Counted from the stretch's first letter, positions 23,731 to 35,320 are shown. The stretch is DNA of 64,000 bases from Pictodentalium vernedei (GCA_031216915.1 CM062292.1:74692956-74756955), one strand, 5' to 3'. Notes: generated by a model not told the origin, from the sequence alone. Program-made: numbers and translations.

Positions 23731-24416
23731 TTAATATAAACATCTTACTGTGTACATGTACTTCCTGGGAGCTTCCAATATGTGAGGTATTCACCTGTGT
23801 GGAATGTTTTTTTGAAAGATTAGTTAACCAACGGACTACACGTACATTGTACATCGTATATAGGCCAGGAAAAAGTGGTGAGTGTCTCAGTTGAGAAATA
23901 TTTCATTCACTATCCGATGTTTAATTCAGATCACTTCATTTTACTGCCGGTGGAATAAACACGGTACATCCAGCTATAGCAGAGGTTATGTGACTAATCT
24001 TTTTCACAAAAAAACCCTCTGTTGCATTGGTGATTGTTTGTTGGGAACTGTTCTGGTGTGTCGTTGGATTCCCCATTGATTTTTTCAAAATGCTTCACCA
24101 TGTTGGGTGATTGAGACAGGATACACTTGATGCATACTGTAGTCATGTGACATGATGATTTTCTTTCCAAAATCTTCCCATTGTCGGAGACTCAAGTTGG
24201 TCCAACAACAGCACGCCTCACTTTAAACGGAAATGAGCAGAGTGCACCTCCGATTTTCAAAACAGAAAGACTGATATCTGTTTGGTTTAAGAAAAGTTAC
24301 ATGTACTGGTATCAGTCTTTAAATTTAGAGGTGAGCTGTCACTCTAATGTACCATCACACCTGCAATTTTTACTTTTTGTAAGTAGACAACAACGAGCCT
24401 TGGTTTCAACTAGTGA
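23731..24416 (+). other. MESD intron 1, no feature recognised
   Basis: Short ORFs only. No repeat termini found. Confidence 0.4.
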
Positions 24417-24600
24417 TTAACCCTTATCTAACGAATAACAGGAATCCACCCCATAATATACAATTGTGCAGTAGAAATTTTTTTAATAATCATATCATGC
24501 GACCTCTCATTGGAACAGCCTCGTCGAGTTTGTTCCATTGAAGGGTCACTTGATGTGGTTTTGTTGAAATTTTATTAATAATTGGAGAGAAAAAAATTAA
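24417..24600. mobile_element. piggyBac-type MITE, family M, right-truncated
   Basis: The left end is TTAACCCTTATCTAACG. The core palindrome is decayed (CATGCGACCTCTCATTGG ... GGGTCACTTGATGTGG, 24495-24560). The right end is not found. Confidence 0.7.
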
Positions 24601-25916
24601 AATAACAAGAATTTTGATATCATGTGTTTCCTGCAGCAGGTCAAAATCTATTTGTGGGAAATATGTTAATAATAGAATGCTTGCATGAAAATGTGAACAA
24701 TACACCATGAAGCTGTTTCTTTCCAAGACTTCAAAATAATTAAACTACACTTTTCGAAAATTGGTACAGGCATACTGTCTCGTTTTTTACTCTCATCACT
24801 GGTTTGGCGGAATACCAATGCCTTTTTTTATCTTATGCATTTTCGTTGCATATTCACAGGGCTTTTAAAACAGCGTGTCAAATTCTGGACCGACACCATG
24901 AACTTGTCTCCGAACTTCGAAGCTGTAGGAATTGTGCAATTCAACTAAACGAAGTAAACGTTCAAAAAACGAAAAGGTGCAGAATTTTTCAAGGGTGATA
25001 AGCAAATCACCATATTATAGACAACAGATCAGCAATATTAGTGTTACTACAGTGTACTGACTGTTGAAACATGTTTATAGCCTAAATTCTTATCGTCTAC
25101 AACACAACTTGCAGGTATTCTGACTATCCATGTCCAAGTGTTACCCCAGGATAGTTATAAGTTGATGTGGGTGGAGAAGTAATTTTCAACTGATTACCAA
25201 AAATGGTCGCTGACCAATTACCGGTTATTTGAGCTCACAATCGGTCGATTCTGATGCCGATTCTGATTGTAATACCATTTTTCACAGTGTTGAACTTCGT
25301 TGACTGGGGTCGCAGTAAAATTACCAGTCATGCACGCTTGGGCAGTGTACGTGGCTCTCAGAGAACAACCTTCACTTTTCTGTATGAACTGGCGATTGCC
25401 GCAAGTATGCTCAGTTGTAAGCGTTACATGTCGTTTTAACTTGTATATACCGTAAAGGGGCATCTAGAGAGATTAAGAATACACATTGTGGTTGTTTCTC
25501 AACTTTATTGAATGGTATCATTGACATCATTTTATATTAACAATTGAACGACTGCAGAAGATAATAAAATGTGGTTAATGAATCATCACAAAATGCTTGG
25601 CAACAATTGGCTGAACCGATGTTCCAGGAGCTGTTGCCGTTGTCATCCGATTGCCCACAGTTAGCCGATTGTGGTGGCCGATTCCAATCATCAGTTGAAC
25701 ACTAGGCAGAAGGACAGAAGCCTAGATTGCATGGAAAATTGAAACCACCAGAAGAATCCACATAATGATACCTGATTCACAGGTAGTTCTCGACAAAGCC
25801 AAAAAGGATAGCCATGAACATAGATCATGATAGCTGAACACAAGGCACCTTCCAAAACCAGAACTTCAAGAGCAAGAAGACATGTTCTCCTCATTCTGGG
25901 CATCAATAATACTAAC
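24601..25916 (+). other. MESD intron 1, no feature recognised
   Basis: No coding, RNA or repeat signal strong enough to name. Short phrases such as CCGATTGTGGTGGCCGATTC near 25665 suggest low-grade internal repetition. Confidence 0.4.
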
Positions 25917-26643
25917 AAGCCTGGAAATAAGCAGACTGTCATCTGCAGAATGAGGTCCCCAGAGGGTGAATTTGATGATGCTACTTTGCACAGCAGGGTA
26001 GCAGTCTTTTTAAATTTACCCTCTATGAATCCAAGCCTGAAAATAAGCAATCTGTCATTTGCAGAACGAGGTCCCCAGATGGGAATTTGTGGTTGTTATC
26101 CCATACAGTGTGCCAATTTATCCTCTGGGTACCTCTTGCTGTTTAGGTTTGAGACCTACACTTCACCCCCATTGCCCACGTGGGGGCACGATGGCGTTGT
26201 GTACTAAGGCGTACTGCACGTCGACGGTGCACTTGTCTTCAACCAATGCTAACCCTGCTTGTGTGGACTTAGTATGTTGGGGAGCTGACAGTTGCTTGCC
26301 GTTGTTCGGTGGTTCTCTCCGGGTACTCCGGCTTCCTCCACCCGTAAAACTGTCGTGGTCATGATTAGCCATTGTGCAGAAATGTGTGACCTTAAACACC
26401 AATAAGTAAATAAATAGGTTTGAGACCTTGATTCAGATTGAGGTTCACCGAGGGTAAATTTAGTGATGCTACCCTGCTGTGCAGGGTAGCATAACTAAAT
26501 TCATCCTCTGGGGTCCTGATTTTAAAGATGACAGTCTGCTTGTTTTCAGACTTGGTCAGAATTATGGTCTCAAGTCTAAACAGAAAGAGGTTCCCAGTGG
26601 ATAAATTGACCCACTGTGTGGGATAGCATCATTAAATTTACAG
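25917..26643. mobile_element. hAT-type MITEs of family Q, tandem and partial copies, interrupted by a SINE
   Basis: CAAGCCTGGAAATAAGCAG (25917) begins a partial copy. CAAGCCTGAAAATAAGC (26035) begins a second copy, which resumes after the SINE at 26429 and closes with GCTTGTTTTCAGACTTG near 26556. A further inverted fragment follows to 26643. The core TGCTACCCTGC / GCAGGGTAGCA lies at 26468-26490. Confidence 0.75.
26158..26414 (+). mobile_element. tRNA-derived SINE, 5'-truncated, copy 2
   Basis: It lacks the tRNA head and starts at ACACTTCACCCCCATTGCC. It ends with ACCTTAAACACCAATAAG and an AAATA-type tail. A perfect 14-bp target duplication TAGGTTTGAGACCT flanks it (26144-26157 and 26415-26428), dating it after the Q MITE it splits. 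Confidence 0.93.
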
Positions 26644-26878
26644 AGAAAGAAAAGGTACAAGCCAGAGACCAAAAACCACAAAAAGGGATTGAAAGGTAGC
26701 CACACTTAATGTGGCTGCATGTCGCTCCTCAGGTGCCTGTAGTGCCTAAACCAATATTCCAATGAAGTTGATCAAACTCCCTTCATTCAGCTTGATCATT
26801 GATAGTCATTGGTATACATACAGATGTAACAGAGGCTTCCTCCCATCCAACTTCCAAAGATGTTATGAAACATACATG

Positions 26879-27239
26879 ACGGAGCACTGTAGCTCAGTAG
26901 GTAGAGGTGCAGGCTGCAAGCCAAGAGGTCCTCGGTTCGAATCCCACCTGCGGCTTCCACGTTGTGTCCTTGGGCAAGATACTTCATCCCCATTGCCCGT
27001 GTGGGAGCACGATGACGCTGTGTACTAAGGCATACTGCACATCAATGGTACGCTTGTCTTCAACCAATCTAACCCTGCCTGTGCTGCAGTGCGGAGTTAC
27101 GATGTTGGGGAGCTGGCAGCTGCTCGTCGTTGCTCGGTGGTTCTCTCCGGGTACTCCGGCTTCCTCCACCCGTAAAACTGTCACGGTCATGATTAGCCAT
27201 TGTGCATAAATATGTGACCTTAAACCTCAATAAATAAAT
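26879..27239 (+). mobile_element. tRNA-derived SINE, full length, copy 1
   Basis: The tRNA-like head has an A box (TAGCTCAGTAGGTAGAGG, 26890-26907) and a B box (GGTTCGAATCC, 26934-26944). A conserved body follows (CTTGGGCAAGATACTTCATC), then a 3' part shared with copies 2 and 3, and an (AATA)n tail. The 11-bp target duplication AAACATACATG lies at 26868-26878 and 27240-27250. The head is a Pol III promoter, not a working tRNA. Confidence 0.94.
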
Positions 27240-27365
27240 AAACATACATGTATGTAGTTGTGTTGGAATTTGTTAGTAAAGAACTGTCCATTCACTTATA
27301 AAGAAATTGCCAGGAAGCTTAACATTCTGTGGATATATTTTGTTTTATCTTTTGAGTGAAATTCT

Positions 27366-27613
27366 TTAACTCTTTCAACACAAGACTAAGAGGCTGCTTT
27401 TTCCGGTTCAGCAACACGATACGTCATAATTTCATTAAGTAGGATGGCTACTAAGTGAACGTGTGTGGTAGAACAATTACTATTTTCAACGTGCAGCCTT
27501 CAGGCTGCACGTTGAAAATATTAATTGCTCTACTCCCAAATAATGGATATGGACTCGTCCAATTTCTGCCATTTAACTGGCATGGAAGATACTACCAGTG
27601 TTCAAAGGGTTAA
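27366..27613. mobile_element. TTAA-flanked MITE with central palindrome
   Basis: TTAA lies at both ends. The terminal repeats are CTCTTTCAACAC and GTGTTCAAAGGG. The core is ATTTTCAACGTGCAGCCT and complement (27482-27519). The interior is unlike family M, so this is a separate piggyBac-type group. Confidence 0.78.
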
Positions 27614-28412
27614 TCTATATTTGCCTTCCTACACATGGGAAAGTGTTTGTGTACTCTAAATATAAAATGTAATAATGACATGTGAATAAATTTTGATGAC
27701 AAAAATTTAATTGGTACTCTACCAGTTAATATATATGCAGTGAGTTTTTTTTAGCTCACCTGAGTATAGCTCAAAGAGAGTTTTTGTGATCACTTTCCAT
27801 TTGTCATCTATCGTTGTCCATCTATCTGTCCATCCATTGTGAACTTTACATTATTGACTTTTCTTCATAAACAAATTCAAGTTTGTTCAAATCAAGAACA
27901 TGGGTTTATTTTTGGGCTTCCTCTAGGAGCCCAAATTTTAACATACTGCAAGATGAGAAAAATTCTTCAAAAACTTTTTTCTTCAGATCCACTGATCAGA
28001 ATCTTTTGATATCTGCTTTACAGCATCCTTTTTGACAGTTTGATGCAGGTTTGTTCATGGGTTCATATTTGGGCTCCAAATTTTAATTTGGTGTAACATG
28101 AGGAATATTCTTTAAAAATTTTCTTCTCCAGAACTACCAATCCAAAACTTGTGATATTTTGTATACCGCATCCTTACTGAGGTCAGCTTCAAATTTGTCA
28201 AAATCAAGTCGGTGTTGTCATATTCAGACTCCATTTCCAAGCGTGTATTTCAGCTTAGTACAATATGAGGAATTTTCTTGAAAAATCTACATCAGATCCA
28301 CCTGTTAGAATATTTTTATATTAGGTACAATGTATTTGGCATCTTTCCAGTAGTCAGATTCAGGTTTGTTCAACTCTCTCTGGGAGCCCAAATTTTAACT
28401 GAGTGCAAATAT

Positions 28413-28733
28413 ACAGTTAAAATTAGAAGTCCTGTCTCGAACTGTGTGCTTATCTAGGCTTAATTGCGCGTAGGAAATGCACGGAATTGCCATACCGAAT
28501 GGCACCCAAAGCACGGCAGGTTCTCCTGGTTACTCATAGCAAACGCAGGCAATGTTTCTGCCACTGGACCTCCGGGTTACCCGGAGGTCCATTGGCTGAA
28601 ACATTGCTTGTGCACAGTCCATATGTACAGAATTTGATAGCCTTATTATGGTCATAACGCGTAGACTAACGTGCAAATCGACGTGCTATTTGTGCGCATT
28701 TCATGACAGGACTTCTAGTTTTATTTTAACTGT
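28413..28733 (+). mobile_element. Tc1/mariner-type MITE, family T, copy 5
   Basis: TA flanks. The right terminal repeat carries a 5-bp TTTTA repeat (GTTTTATTTTAACTGTA), making it 321 bp. The central palindrome is perfect (CCTCCGGGTTACCCGGAGG, 28568-28586). It sits inside the 165-bp repeat tract. Confidence 0.92.
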
Positions 28734-29027
28734 AGTAATGATCTCTAAAAACCCTCTTCTCCAGAACTACCAATCATGTATCTTTTGATTTTTGGTATAC
28801 AGCAGCCTTAGAAGGTTCAGATACAAATGTGTTGATATCAAGTCCCTGTGGTAATATTTGGGCACCCAATGCAGTATGCAAAATTTAAAAAATGACTCGA
28901 ACTGACTGACTGTTCACATGGTTTGCGATTGCCTAACCAAACGTTCGGCTACGTAAAATTTCTTGGGGAATCTGCTTCTTTATCATTAACAAGTATTTAT
29001 ATATTGCGTGGAATTGAAATATATATA

Positions 29028-29794
29028 CAGTAGAACCTGTCTTGAGAGACCGCCCTCTGGGCCACACAAAAGTGGTCTCTCAAGACAGGTGGTCTCTCAT
29101 AACAGGTTTCAGGTTTTCTCAAGTCAGTGAATAACCAACCACAAAATTCAGAAATGGAGAAGAATGGATTTTTGTAATTACTTTGTAGTTGTTCTTTTTT
29201 ATGAAGTTTTTGTAACAAATTTAAATGGACTGTTATAAAAATTATAAAAATAAATTAGTGTTGAAAATCTTCATTGAAGATTTTCAACACTAATTTATTT
29301 TTATAATTTTTATAACAGTCCATTTCAATTTGTTACCAAAAAATTTTCAACACAAATTTATTTTTATTCCTATCTGTCACATTTCAGGTATGTATGAAAT
29401 TGTTTATTCAGCAATAATCCTAATCTTTTCACAGAGGTCTTATAAGAACATCTCAGTCTTTAATGAGTTAGCAACTGAAACCCAATTAAGAGCTTTTAAT
29501 ACTTTTAATTATGTTAGCATAACCACAATGGATTTTTCAATTCCAGAACAGGTAAAAAGCTTTTGTCACGGTTTCAGTCTTCAAAGGGGCAGTGTCTCAA
29601 GACAGGTCCATTATGGCATAAAAATACAAGTTGGTACCAGGTCACAGTGGTCTCTCAAGACAGGTGGTCTCTCAAGACAGGTGGTCTCCCATAGCAGGTC
29701 CATTATAGAGTAAAACCAATCGGTGCCTGACAGATGTTGTCTCTCAAGACAGGTGGTCTCTCAAGACAGTGGTCTCTCAAGACAAGTTTTACTG
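29028..29794. mobile_element. Tc1/mariner-type MITE (767 bp) with internal repeats
   Basis: The ends are CAGTAGAACCTGTCTTGAGA and the complement of CAGTAAAACTTGTCTTGAGA, flanked by TA (29026-29027 and 29795-29796). GGTCTCTCAAGACAG is repeated in series near both ends, as if subterminal repeats had been amplified. A 100-bp palindrome sits in the middle. Non-coding. Confidence 0.88.
29224..29325. repeat. Near-perfect ~100-bp palindrome
   Basis: The left arm starts AATGGACTGTTATAAAAATT and the right arm ends with its complement. Essentially no loop separates them (AATCTTCATTGAAGATT at the centre). It lies inside the 767-bp mariner MITE. Confidence 0.93.
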
Positions 29795-29796
29795 TA

Positions 29797-30218
29797 GCCC
29801 CTCAAGGCAAAAGTCTAAAAATCTATCAAGGCACAAGAAAGGCTGGTCAACTGGAAGTGTGCCGGAAGCCCATATTTAGGCTTTATTCTGAACTGCAGGT
29901 ACCTAAAGTTAAAGGCATCATATCATGTGGATGTCCTTCATATTACTAGTAGTAAAGTTACTTCATCTCCATTGATTTGCATTGTTACAGTTTATGGAAG
30001 AGTGCCTGTAGGCACTCCTATAAATTGTAACAAGTCAAAAACGTGTGAGAAATCTTGAAGCTGAGAAAACATTTAGCACTCTACCAGTTAAGTTACTCAG
30101 ACTTTACCATTCAAGATGCAATATTTGGCTAACTGGTCATCCGTTCGCGTTGTTTTAAATTTGCGTAACCACCACGCGAACGAAACGAGCGTTCTCGTCA
30201 AATTTTGCACACTGCAAT
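29797..30218 (+). other. MESD intron 1, no gene
   Basis: Part of the interrupted repeat tract and unplaced sequence. A hairpin GTGCCTGTAGGCAC lies near 30004. Confidence 0.4.
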
Positions 30219-30500
30219 CAGGCCTGAAAATAAGCAGTCTGACATTTGTAGAATGAGGTCCCCAGAGGGTAATTTGATGATAGTATCCCATACAGTGGCC
30301 CAATTTATCCACTGGGTACCTCTTTCTGTTTAGTTTTGAGACCCCGATTGAAATTGAGGTTCACAGAGGGTAAATTTAGTGATGCTACCCTGCTTTGCAG
30401 GGTAGCATCACTAAATTCACCCTCTGGGAACCTCATTTCACTAAATTCACCCTCTGGGAACCTCATTTTGCAGATGGTAGACTGCTTATTTTCTGGCTTG
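30219..30500. mobile_element. hAT-type MITE, family Q, copy 3
   Basis: The ends are CAGGCCTGAAAATAAGCAG and the complement of CAAGCCAGAAAATAAGCAG. A perfect 8-bp duplication ACTGCAAT lies at 30211-30218 and 30501-30508. The hairpin core is GATGCTACCCTGC and complement. The phrase CACTAAATTCACCCTCTGGG is duplicated side by side near 30410-30460. Confidence 0.92.
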
Positions 30501-30995
30501 ACTGCAATGGGGGCTTGTATTTTAACTTAGTGCAGTGTGAGGAATATTCTTTAAAATCTTCTCCAGATCTTCCAGTCAGAATCTTTTGCTATTTGGTATA
30601 CAGCATCCTTTTGGTGGTCAGGTTCACGCATGTTTAAATCAAGTGACTGTGTTCATATTTGGTCTCTATAGTGTTAATTAGCTATAGATTTTGAATATGA
30701 CTGTAAATCCTTCTTTTAAACCACTTTTTCAGGTTAGCAATTAAGGCCCCTTGAGACCTCTTGTTTTTTGGCATACCTTAATTTAATATATTGAATTTTA
30801 AAACCAACAACAAATACGTATATACCCATTGAGGGCACATTGCTTCATTGCACTTGACATTGCTTGCTCATGTGGAACTTCGTTGGTATAGTGTGGTTTC
30901 AATTTTGTTCAATAATACAGTGGAAGTGACAGGGCCAGTGTGTGGGGGTTGGGGGGGATTTGTTCCCCGAAAAAAGGCTTTGATCCCCCACTTGC

Positions 30996-31938
30996 CAGGC
31001 CTGGCATTCTTAAAAATGTTGGAGGGCTACAATTTGCTCCCCTTACTTGACCTATGGGAGCGATTAGCTCTCCTCAAGCTTACAAAATCTAAAAGTGACA
31101 GAATGAAGTTTTACTATTGCCCAGTGGGCATTGTATATTTTATTTAGTGCTGCTAACAAGGTAGGCTCTGTAAGACGTCTACACTGCCCCTCCCACACCT
31201 CTGGGCCTCGACAAGGCCCAGAGGTGTGGAAGAGGCAGTGTGGTCATCTTACAGAGACCACTAACACAGCAGAGATCTGAAAAGATGTGGGGTTTAGAAA
31301 TAGGCTGTTATGGGAATCATTATTTTCTAAGGCCGGGAGGGCAAGTTTTTGCCCTCCTTAATTTTTTTAAGAAAGCAGTAGGCGAGCGAATAAATCGCTC
31401 TCCTGAAAATGCCAGGCCTACATGTAACTAGCCTCTCCCTGCTCCTGCTCAAAAACACACATACATATACACCTATCTTGGTGCAGCCAAATGAAAAATG
31501 AATGAAGTACTCCGATGCATACCTACACAGGCCTGGCATTTTCAGGAGAGTAATTTATTCGCTCACCTACTGCTCTCCTTAAAAAAATTTACGGGGGCGA
31601 AAAGTAGCCCTCCTGGCCTTAGAAAATAATGACTCACATCTTTTCAGATCTCTGCTATGTTAGTGCTCTCTGTAAGACGGCCACACTGCCCCACCCACAC
31701 CTCTGGGCCTTGTCGAGGCCTGGAGGTGTGAGAGGGGCAGTGTAGCCATCTCACAGAGACTACCTTGTTAGCAACACCAAATAAAATGTACAAGCCCACA
31801 AGGCAGAATTCATTAATAGTAAAACTTCATTTTGCCACTCTAAGCTTTTGTAAACTTAAGGAGAGCTAATCGCTGCCCTAGGCCATGCAAGGGGAGCGAT
31901 TTTTAGCCCTCCTGCATTTTCAAGAATGCTAGACCTGC
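30996..31938. repeat. Long foldback (inverted repeat), arms about 420 bp
   Basis: The left arm (30996-31422) and right arm (31525-31938) are reverse complements at roughly 85% by eye, with a loop of about 100 bp. Each arm also contains its own smaller palindrome (CACACCTCTGGGCCT with complement, near 31193-31228 and 31698-31733). No clear target duplication was found. It could be a foldback transposon or two inverted copies of one repeat. Confidence 0.85.
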
Positions 31939-31995
31939 CTACATGTAAGTATGTTGATGTAAATCTAATTTGTTTAGATTTTTTATCAGTCACTC

Positions 31996-32311
31996 ACAGT
32001 TAAAACTAGAAGTCCTGTCATGAAATGTGCGCTTATCTAGGCTTAATTGCGCTTAGGAATTGCATCCAATTGCCATATCGAATGGCATCCAAAGCACGGC
32101 AGGTTCTCCTGGTTACTCATAGTAAACACAGGCAATGTTTCTGCCAATGGACCCCCGGGTTTCCCGGAGGTCCATTGGCTGAAACATTGCTTGTGCACAG
32201 GCCATATGTACAGAATTTGATAGCCTTACTATGGTCATAACGCGTAGATTAACGCGCAGAACAACGCGCTATTTGTACGCATTTCATGACAGGACTTCTA
32301 GTTTTAATTGT
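31996..32311 (+). mobile_element. Tc1/mariner-type MITE, family T, copy 6
   Basis: 316 bp. The left flank is CA rather than TA; the right flank is TA. The central palindrome is slightly mismatched (32144-32182). Confidence 0.9.
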
Positions 32312-32542
32312 ATTATACATGGTGCAAGATTATATGATATAAACTAGTCATAAAATATAAATACTACTTCATTATAACTAACTATTTTAAAACTAAACAC
32401 ATTACACAAAAAATTTGTTCTATAAATATCAGGGTATATGATTTCAACCGACATATTGAGGTGTGTGTGGCCATGAGGACACCACTGCACTATCACAAAG
32501 TACCCCTAGTATTTTCACATAATATTCTTCATCAGTTCTGGA

Positions 32543-32912
32543 GAGCACAGTTGCTCAGTGGCTATGGCTTTGAACTTCAAAACGAAAGGTCCACAGTTCA
32601 ATCCCCACCAGGGGTAACTGCATTGTGTTCTTGGACAAGGCACTTCATCCAGATTTCCCATGTGGCGGCACGGTGACGGTATGTACTAAAAAAGGTGTAC
32701 AGCATGTCAATGGTGCAATTGTCTTCAACTAATGCTAACCCTGCTTGTGTGGAGTTAGTACGTTGGGGAGTCTGGCAGTTGCTCGCTATTGCTCGGTGGT
32801 TTTCTCCAGGTATTCCAGCTTCCTCCACCCGTAAAACTGTCCAACACGAGGTGACCCTGGCTGTCGAAAATGTTGTTAAATCCCAATAAATAAATAAATG
32901 AATAAATAAGAC
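32543..32912 (+). mobile_element. tRNA-derived SINE, copy 3
   Basis: A diverged tRNA head (A box TTGCTCAGTGGCTATGG, B box AGTTCAATCC) is followed by the same body and an (AATA)n tail. The 10-bp duplication CAGTTCTGGA lies at 32533-32542 and 32913-32922. Confidence 0.9.
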
Positions 32913-33126
32913 CAGTTCTGGAATCACTCACTGGGTTATGCATACCAATGCAGCAGGAAAATTAGGACCCAGATATCTTTGGGACCTCTATATTTTGTTC
33001 TTCCTCAGAAGCATATCTGCACAAACACCCCAAGATCTGTCCCCTTGTGTAGCATTTTTTGAAAATTGGGTAGCATTTTTATGTTTCAAATTTAATAAAC
33101 AATAATGAGTGCTTTTGTTCCCTCAT

Positions 33127-33162
33127 AAGTATATGACCTTAAACACCAATAAATAAATAATA
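33127..33162 (+). repeat. SINE 3' tail fragment
   Basis: ATATGACCTTAAACACCAA plus an ATAAATAAATA tail matches the last 40 bp of SINE copies 1 and 2. No other SINE part is present. Confidence 0.75.
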
Positions 33163-33523
33163 AATTTTATTCCCTAGAAAGCATTTGACACTTAGTTACA
33201 TGTGTATTAGTGGTAGGCCTACTTGAAAAAAAAAAATACGAAGAAATTTATAGAGTCAGGTAATGCTGCTATTAACTTGCAGTAGCATCATTACCTTGGT
33301 CTGTAAATTTCTGTAATGCCACCTGGCACCAACAGACGTGGAATCTTAACTCTTTCACTACTGTGGTTTTCAAAGTTCCAAGTGGTTTGATCCAGGCATT
33401 ACCGGTACATACATGTACATGTATGGTACAGACATACTGATTTGGTACCATATCATCGAGTGAGTGGGCTTCTATCCCCAATTAACTGTTGTTTACTCCA
33501 GTGGATACTTGAGGACTAAGAAG

Positions 33524-33585
33524 CAAATCGGCAGCTCATGGATCACCAGGTATTCTACCTGGTGGTCCATTAACTGCTGATTTGA
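33524..33585. repeat. Hairpin-forming inverted repeat
   Basis: Imperfect arms of about 28 bp around GGATCACCAGGTA-TTC-TACCTGGTGGTCC. A second, smaller one (GTGTTCTCTGTGCC and complement) lies at 33751-33782. Both are probably MITE cores. Confidence 0.7.
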
Positions 33586-34199
33586 AATTGAGCAGGCCTG
33601 GCATTCTTTAGGAGTGCAGGAGTGCTGCACGCCTACTGCATGCCTAGAAAAAATTGAGCAGGGCAATTTTTTGCACCCCTTGATTTTCTGGAATTCCAGA
33701 CCTGTTTGGAGCTACCTTTAAAATCTATTATCATTTTGTCCCCTGAATTCCAATGTGTTCTCTGTGCCTACTGGCACAGAGAACACTTTGTAACTCAGAG
33801 GACGATTTGTCAATATTGCATTGATTTGAAATAATTCATGACCCATTCTGTGCCGCATTTCAATAGATTTTGAGCATAGAAGACAGTCACATAAGAATTG
33901 AATGCAACATTTTAAATAATGAGAAGATGTGTGTGCCCATTTTTCCACTATGTAGCTGAATATAGAACAATTTTTCAGTCACAATATTAATACCTTGAAG
34001 CGAATATAACCAAAGTAGCAAATAATTTTTTGTATTGAAAATTTCAGGTGCAATTGCACTCCCAAGCAATCAGGAGGGCAACTGTTTTGCACTCCTTGAT
34101 TTTCTACATTGCCAGGCCTGCATTGAGCCATCATGTTTCTACCAGACAAGCAGTTACAAGTTAGGACTAATGCCCATTGTCCACCATGATTTTGAACTT

Positions 34200-34975
34200 G
34201 ATAATGTGCATCGCATTTCGCCATGCCTATTTAATGATTGCATAGATTTTTCTGAATTTTGCATAGCAAAATGCGATGTGATACCACTTATTTCAGTGCT
34301 CAAAATAACTTTTTTTCTTTGCGTAGCAACATGCTACGCATTTCCAAAAAATGAATAGCATTTTGTAAAAATTACATAGCTATTTTTGTATACCAGAGTT
34401 ATGTTATGCTGGGTTTTTTTAATTCTTCTAAGTAGATAGAATAGTTTCCATCCATTTCTGGGCATTTCCAAATGATCTGCAACACATGAAACATTTACTG
34501 TGTTTTTTTAACTGAACTGCCTTTAAGGGTTGCATGGACTTGTATACTGTTATAAATGGCATCTTGGTTGTTTAATAGAGTTCTCAAAATGGAAGTTGGG
34601 ATTTTTAATTTGATGGGCTTGTAGTTATTTTTAATGGACATTTTATGCAAAATGTTGTAAAAACAGGAAGTATTTAAACCAACAGAACTCATCTTACATA
34701 TGAAGTTGCTAATGATGCTTGATGGAAAGTTAATCTGAGTTGTGCCTGGAATGTTTCACAATCAGAAGTAAAGCATCAGTGAACTAGTTTTCAAATTTGT
34801 TTGCAAATTTTCATTTACATTTTGCGATACAAGATAATCAACTGCAGCCTAATAGGCTGCAGTTGATTATCTTGTATCGCAAAATGCTATACATAATTTA
34901 ACATTGTGTAGCTTTTTGCAAGTTTTGCATAGCAAAAAGCGACGCGACACTGCTTATTTTGAGCCCTGACTTATT
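34200..34975 (+). repeat. Repeat-derived region with a 69-bp palindrome
   Basis: TTGCATAGCAAAATGCGATG near 34260 recurs, diverged, as TTGCATAGCAAAAAGCGACG near 34928. Both are followed by a match to ACTTATTTCAGTGCTCAAAA. Between them the palindrome CATTTTGCGATACAAGATAA and complement lies at 34818-34886. Likely a MITE; its ends are not defined. Confidence 0.6.
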
Positions 34976-35096
34976 TTGATCCCTAGTGTCAATACCAGTC
35001 TCTTCAGTATTTTTGAATGATAATGCTACATGTAGTGTTGCTCAGATAATTCGAAAAAAGAGTACTGACATAGATTTTTGACATTCATATTTAAAG

Positions 35097-35253
35097 GAGG
35101 CAGATGAAGATGAACTTCCAGAAGATGAGCTTCCTGAATGGAAAAGAAAACCTCCCAGTATTGACCTATCTAAAATGGACCCAACTGATCCAGAAGGCAT
35201 ATTAAAAATGAGCAAAAAAGGGAAGTCACTGATGATGTTTGTCAGTGTATCAG
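35097..35253 (+). CDS. mesd: MESD, exon 2
   Basis: 52 full codons plus one base (phase 0 in, phase 1 out). After the acceptor TTCATATTTAAAG it reads EADEDELPEDELPEWKRK, then PPSIDLSKMDPTDPEG and ILKMSKKGKSLMMFVSVSG. This aligns without gaps to the vertebrate MESD chaperone core (GDLPEHKRPSAPIDFSKIDP, ESILKMTKKGKTLMMFVTVSG). The donor is G|GTACATG at 35254. It joins exon 1 exactly at EQWE. The remaining core and the C-terminal basic tail/ER-retention part are not in the window. Confidence 0.95.
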
Positions 35254-35320
35254 GTACATGTAGTTTGTTGCATTTGCTGCATGCTCGTAGATTTACAGTA
35301 CATGGAGAGTGGATCACTAT

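Larger units (their letters stand above)
27752..30770. repeat. Diverged ~165-bp tandem repeat tract, interrupted by MITEs
   Basis: The tract begins TTAGCTCACCTGAGTATAGC. Units run from GGAGCCCAAATTTTAAC-like starts through GATATTTTGTATACCGCATCC-like middles (27930, 28075, 28220, 28380, 28795). The last unit resumes at 30509 after two MITE insertions and ends near GACCTCTTGTTTTTTGG. Unit order and spacing are approximate. Non-coding. Confidence 0.65.

Noticed and set aside
26885-26957. tRNA gene
   Set aside because: A and B boxes are present, but the cloverleaf is imperfect and the unit continues into a SINE body with tail and target duplication.
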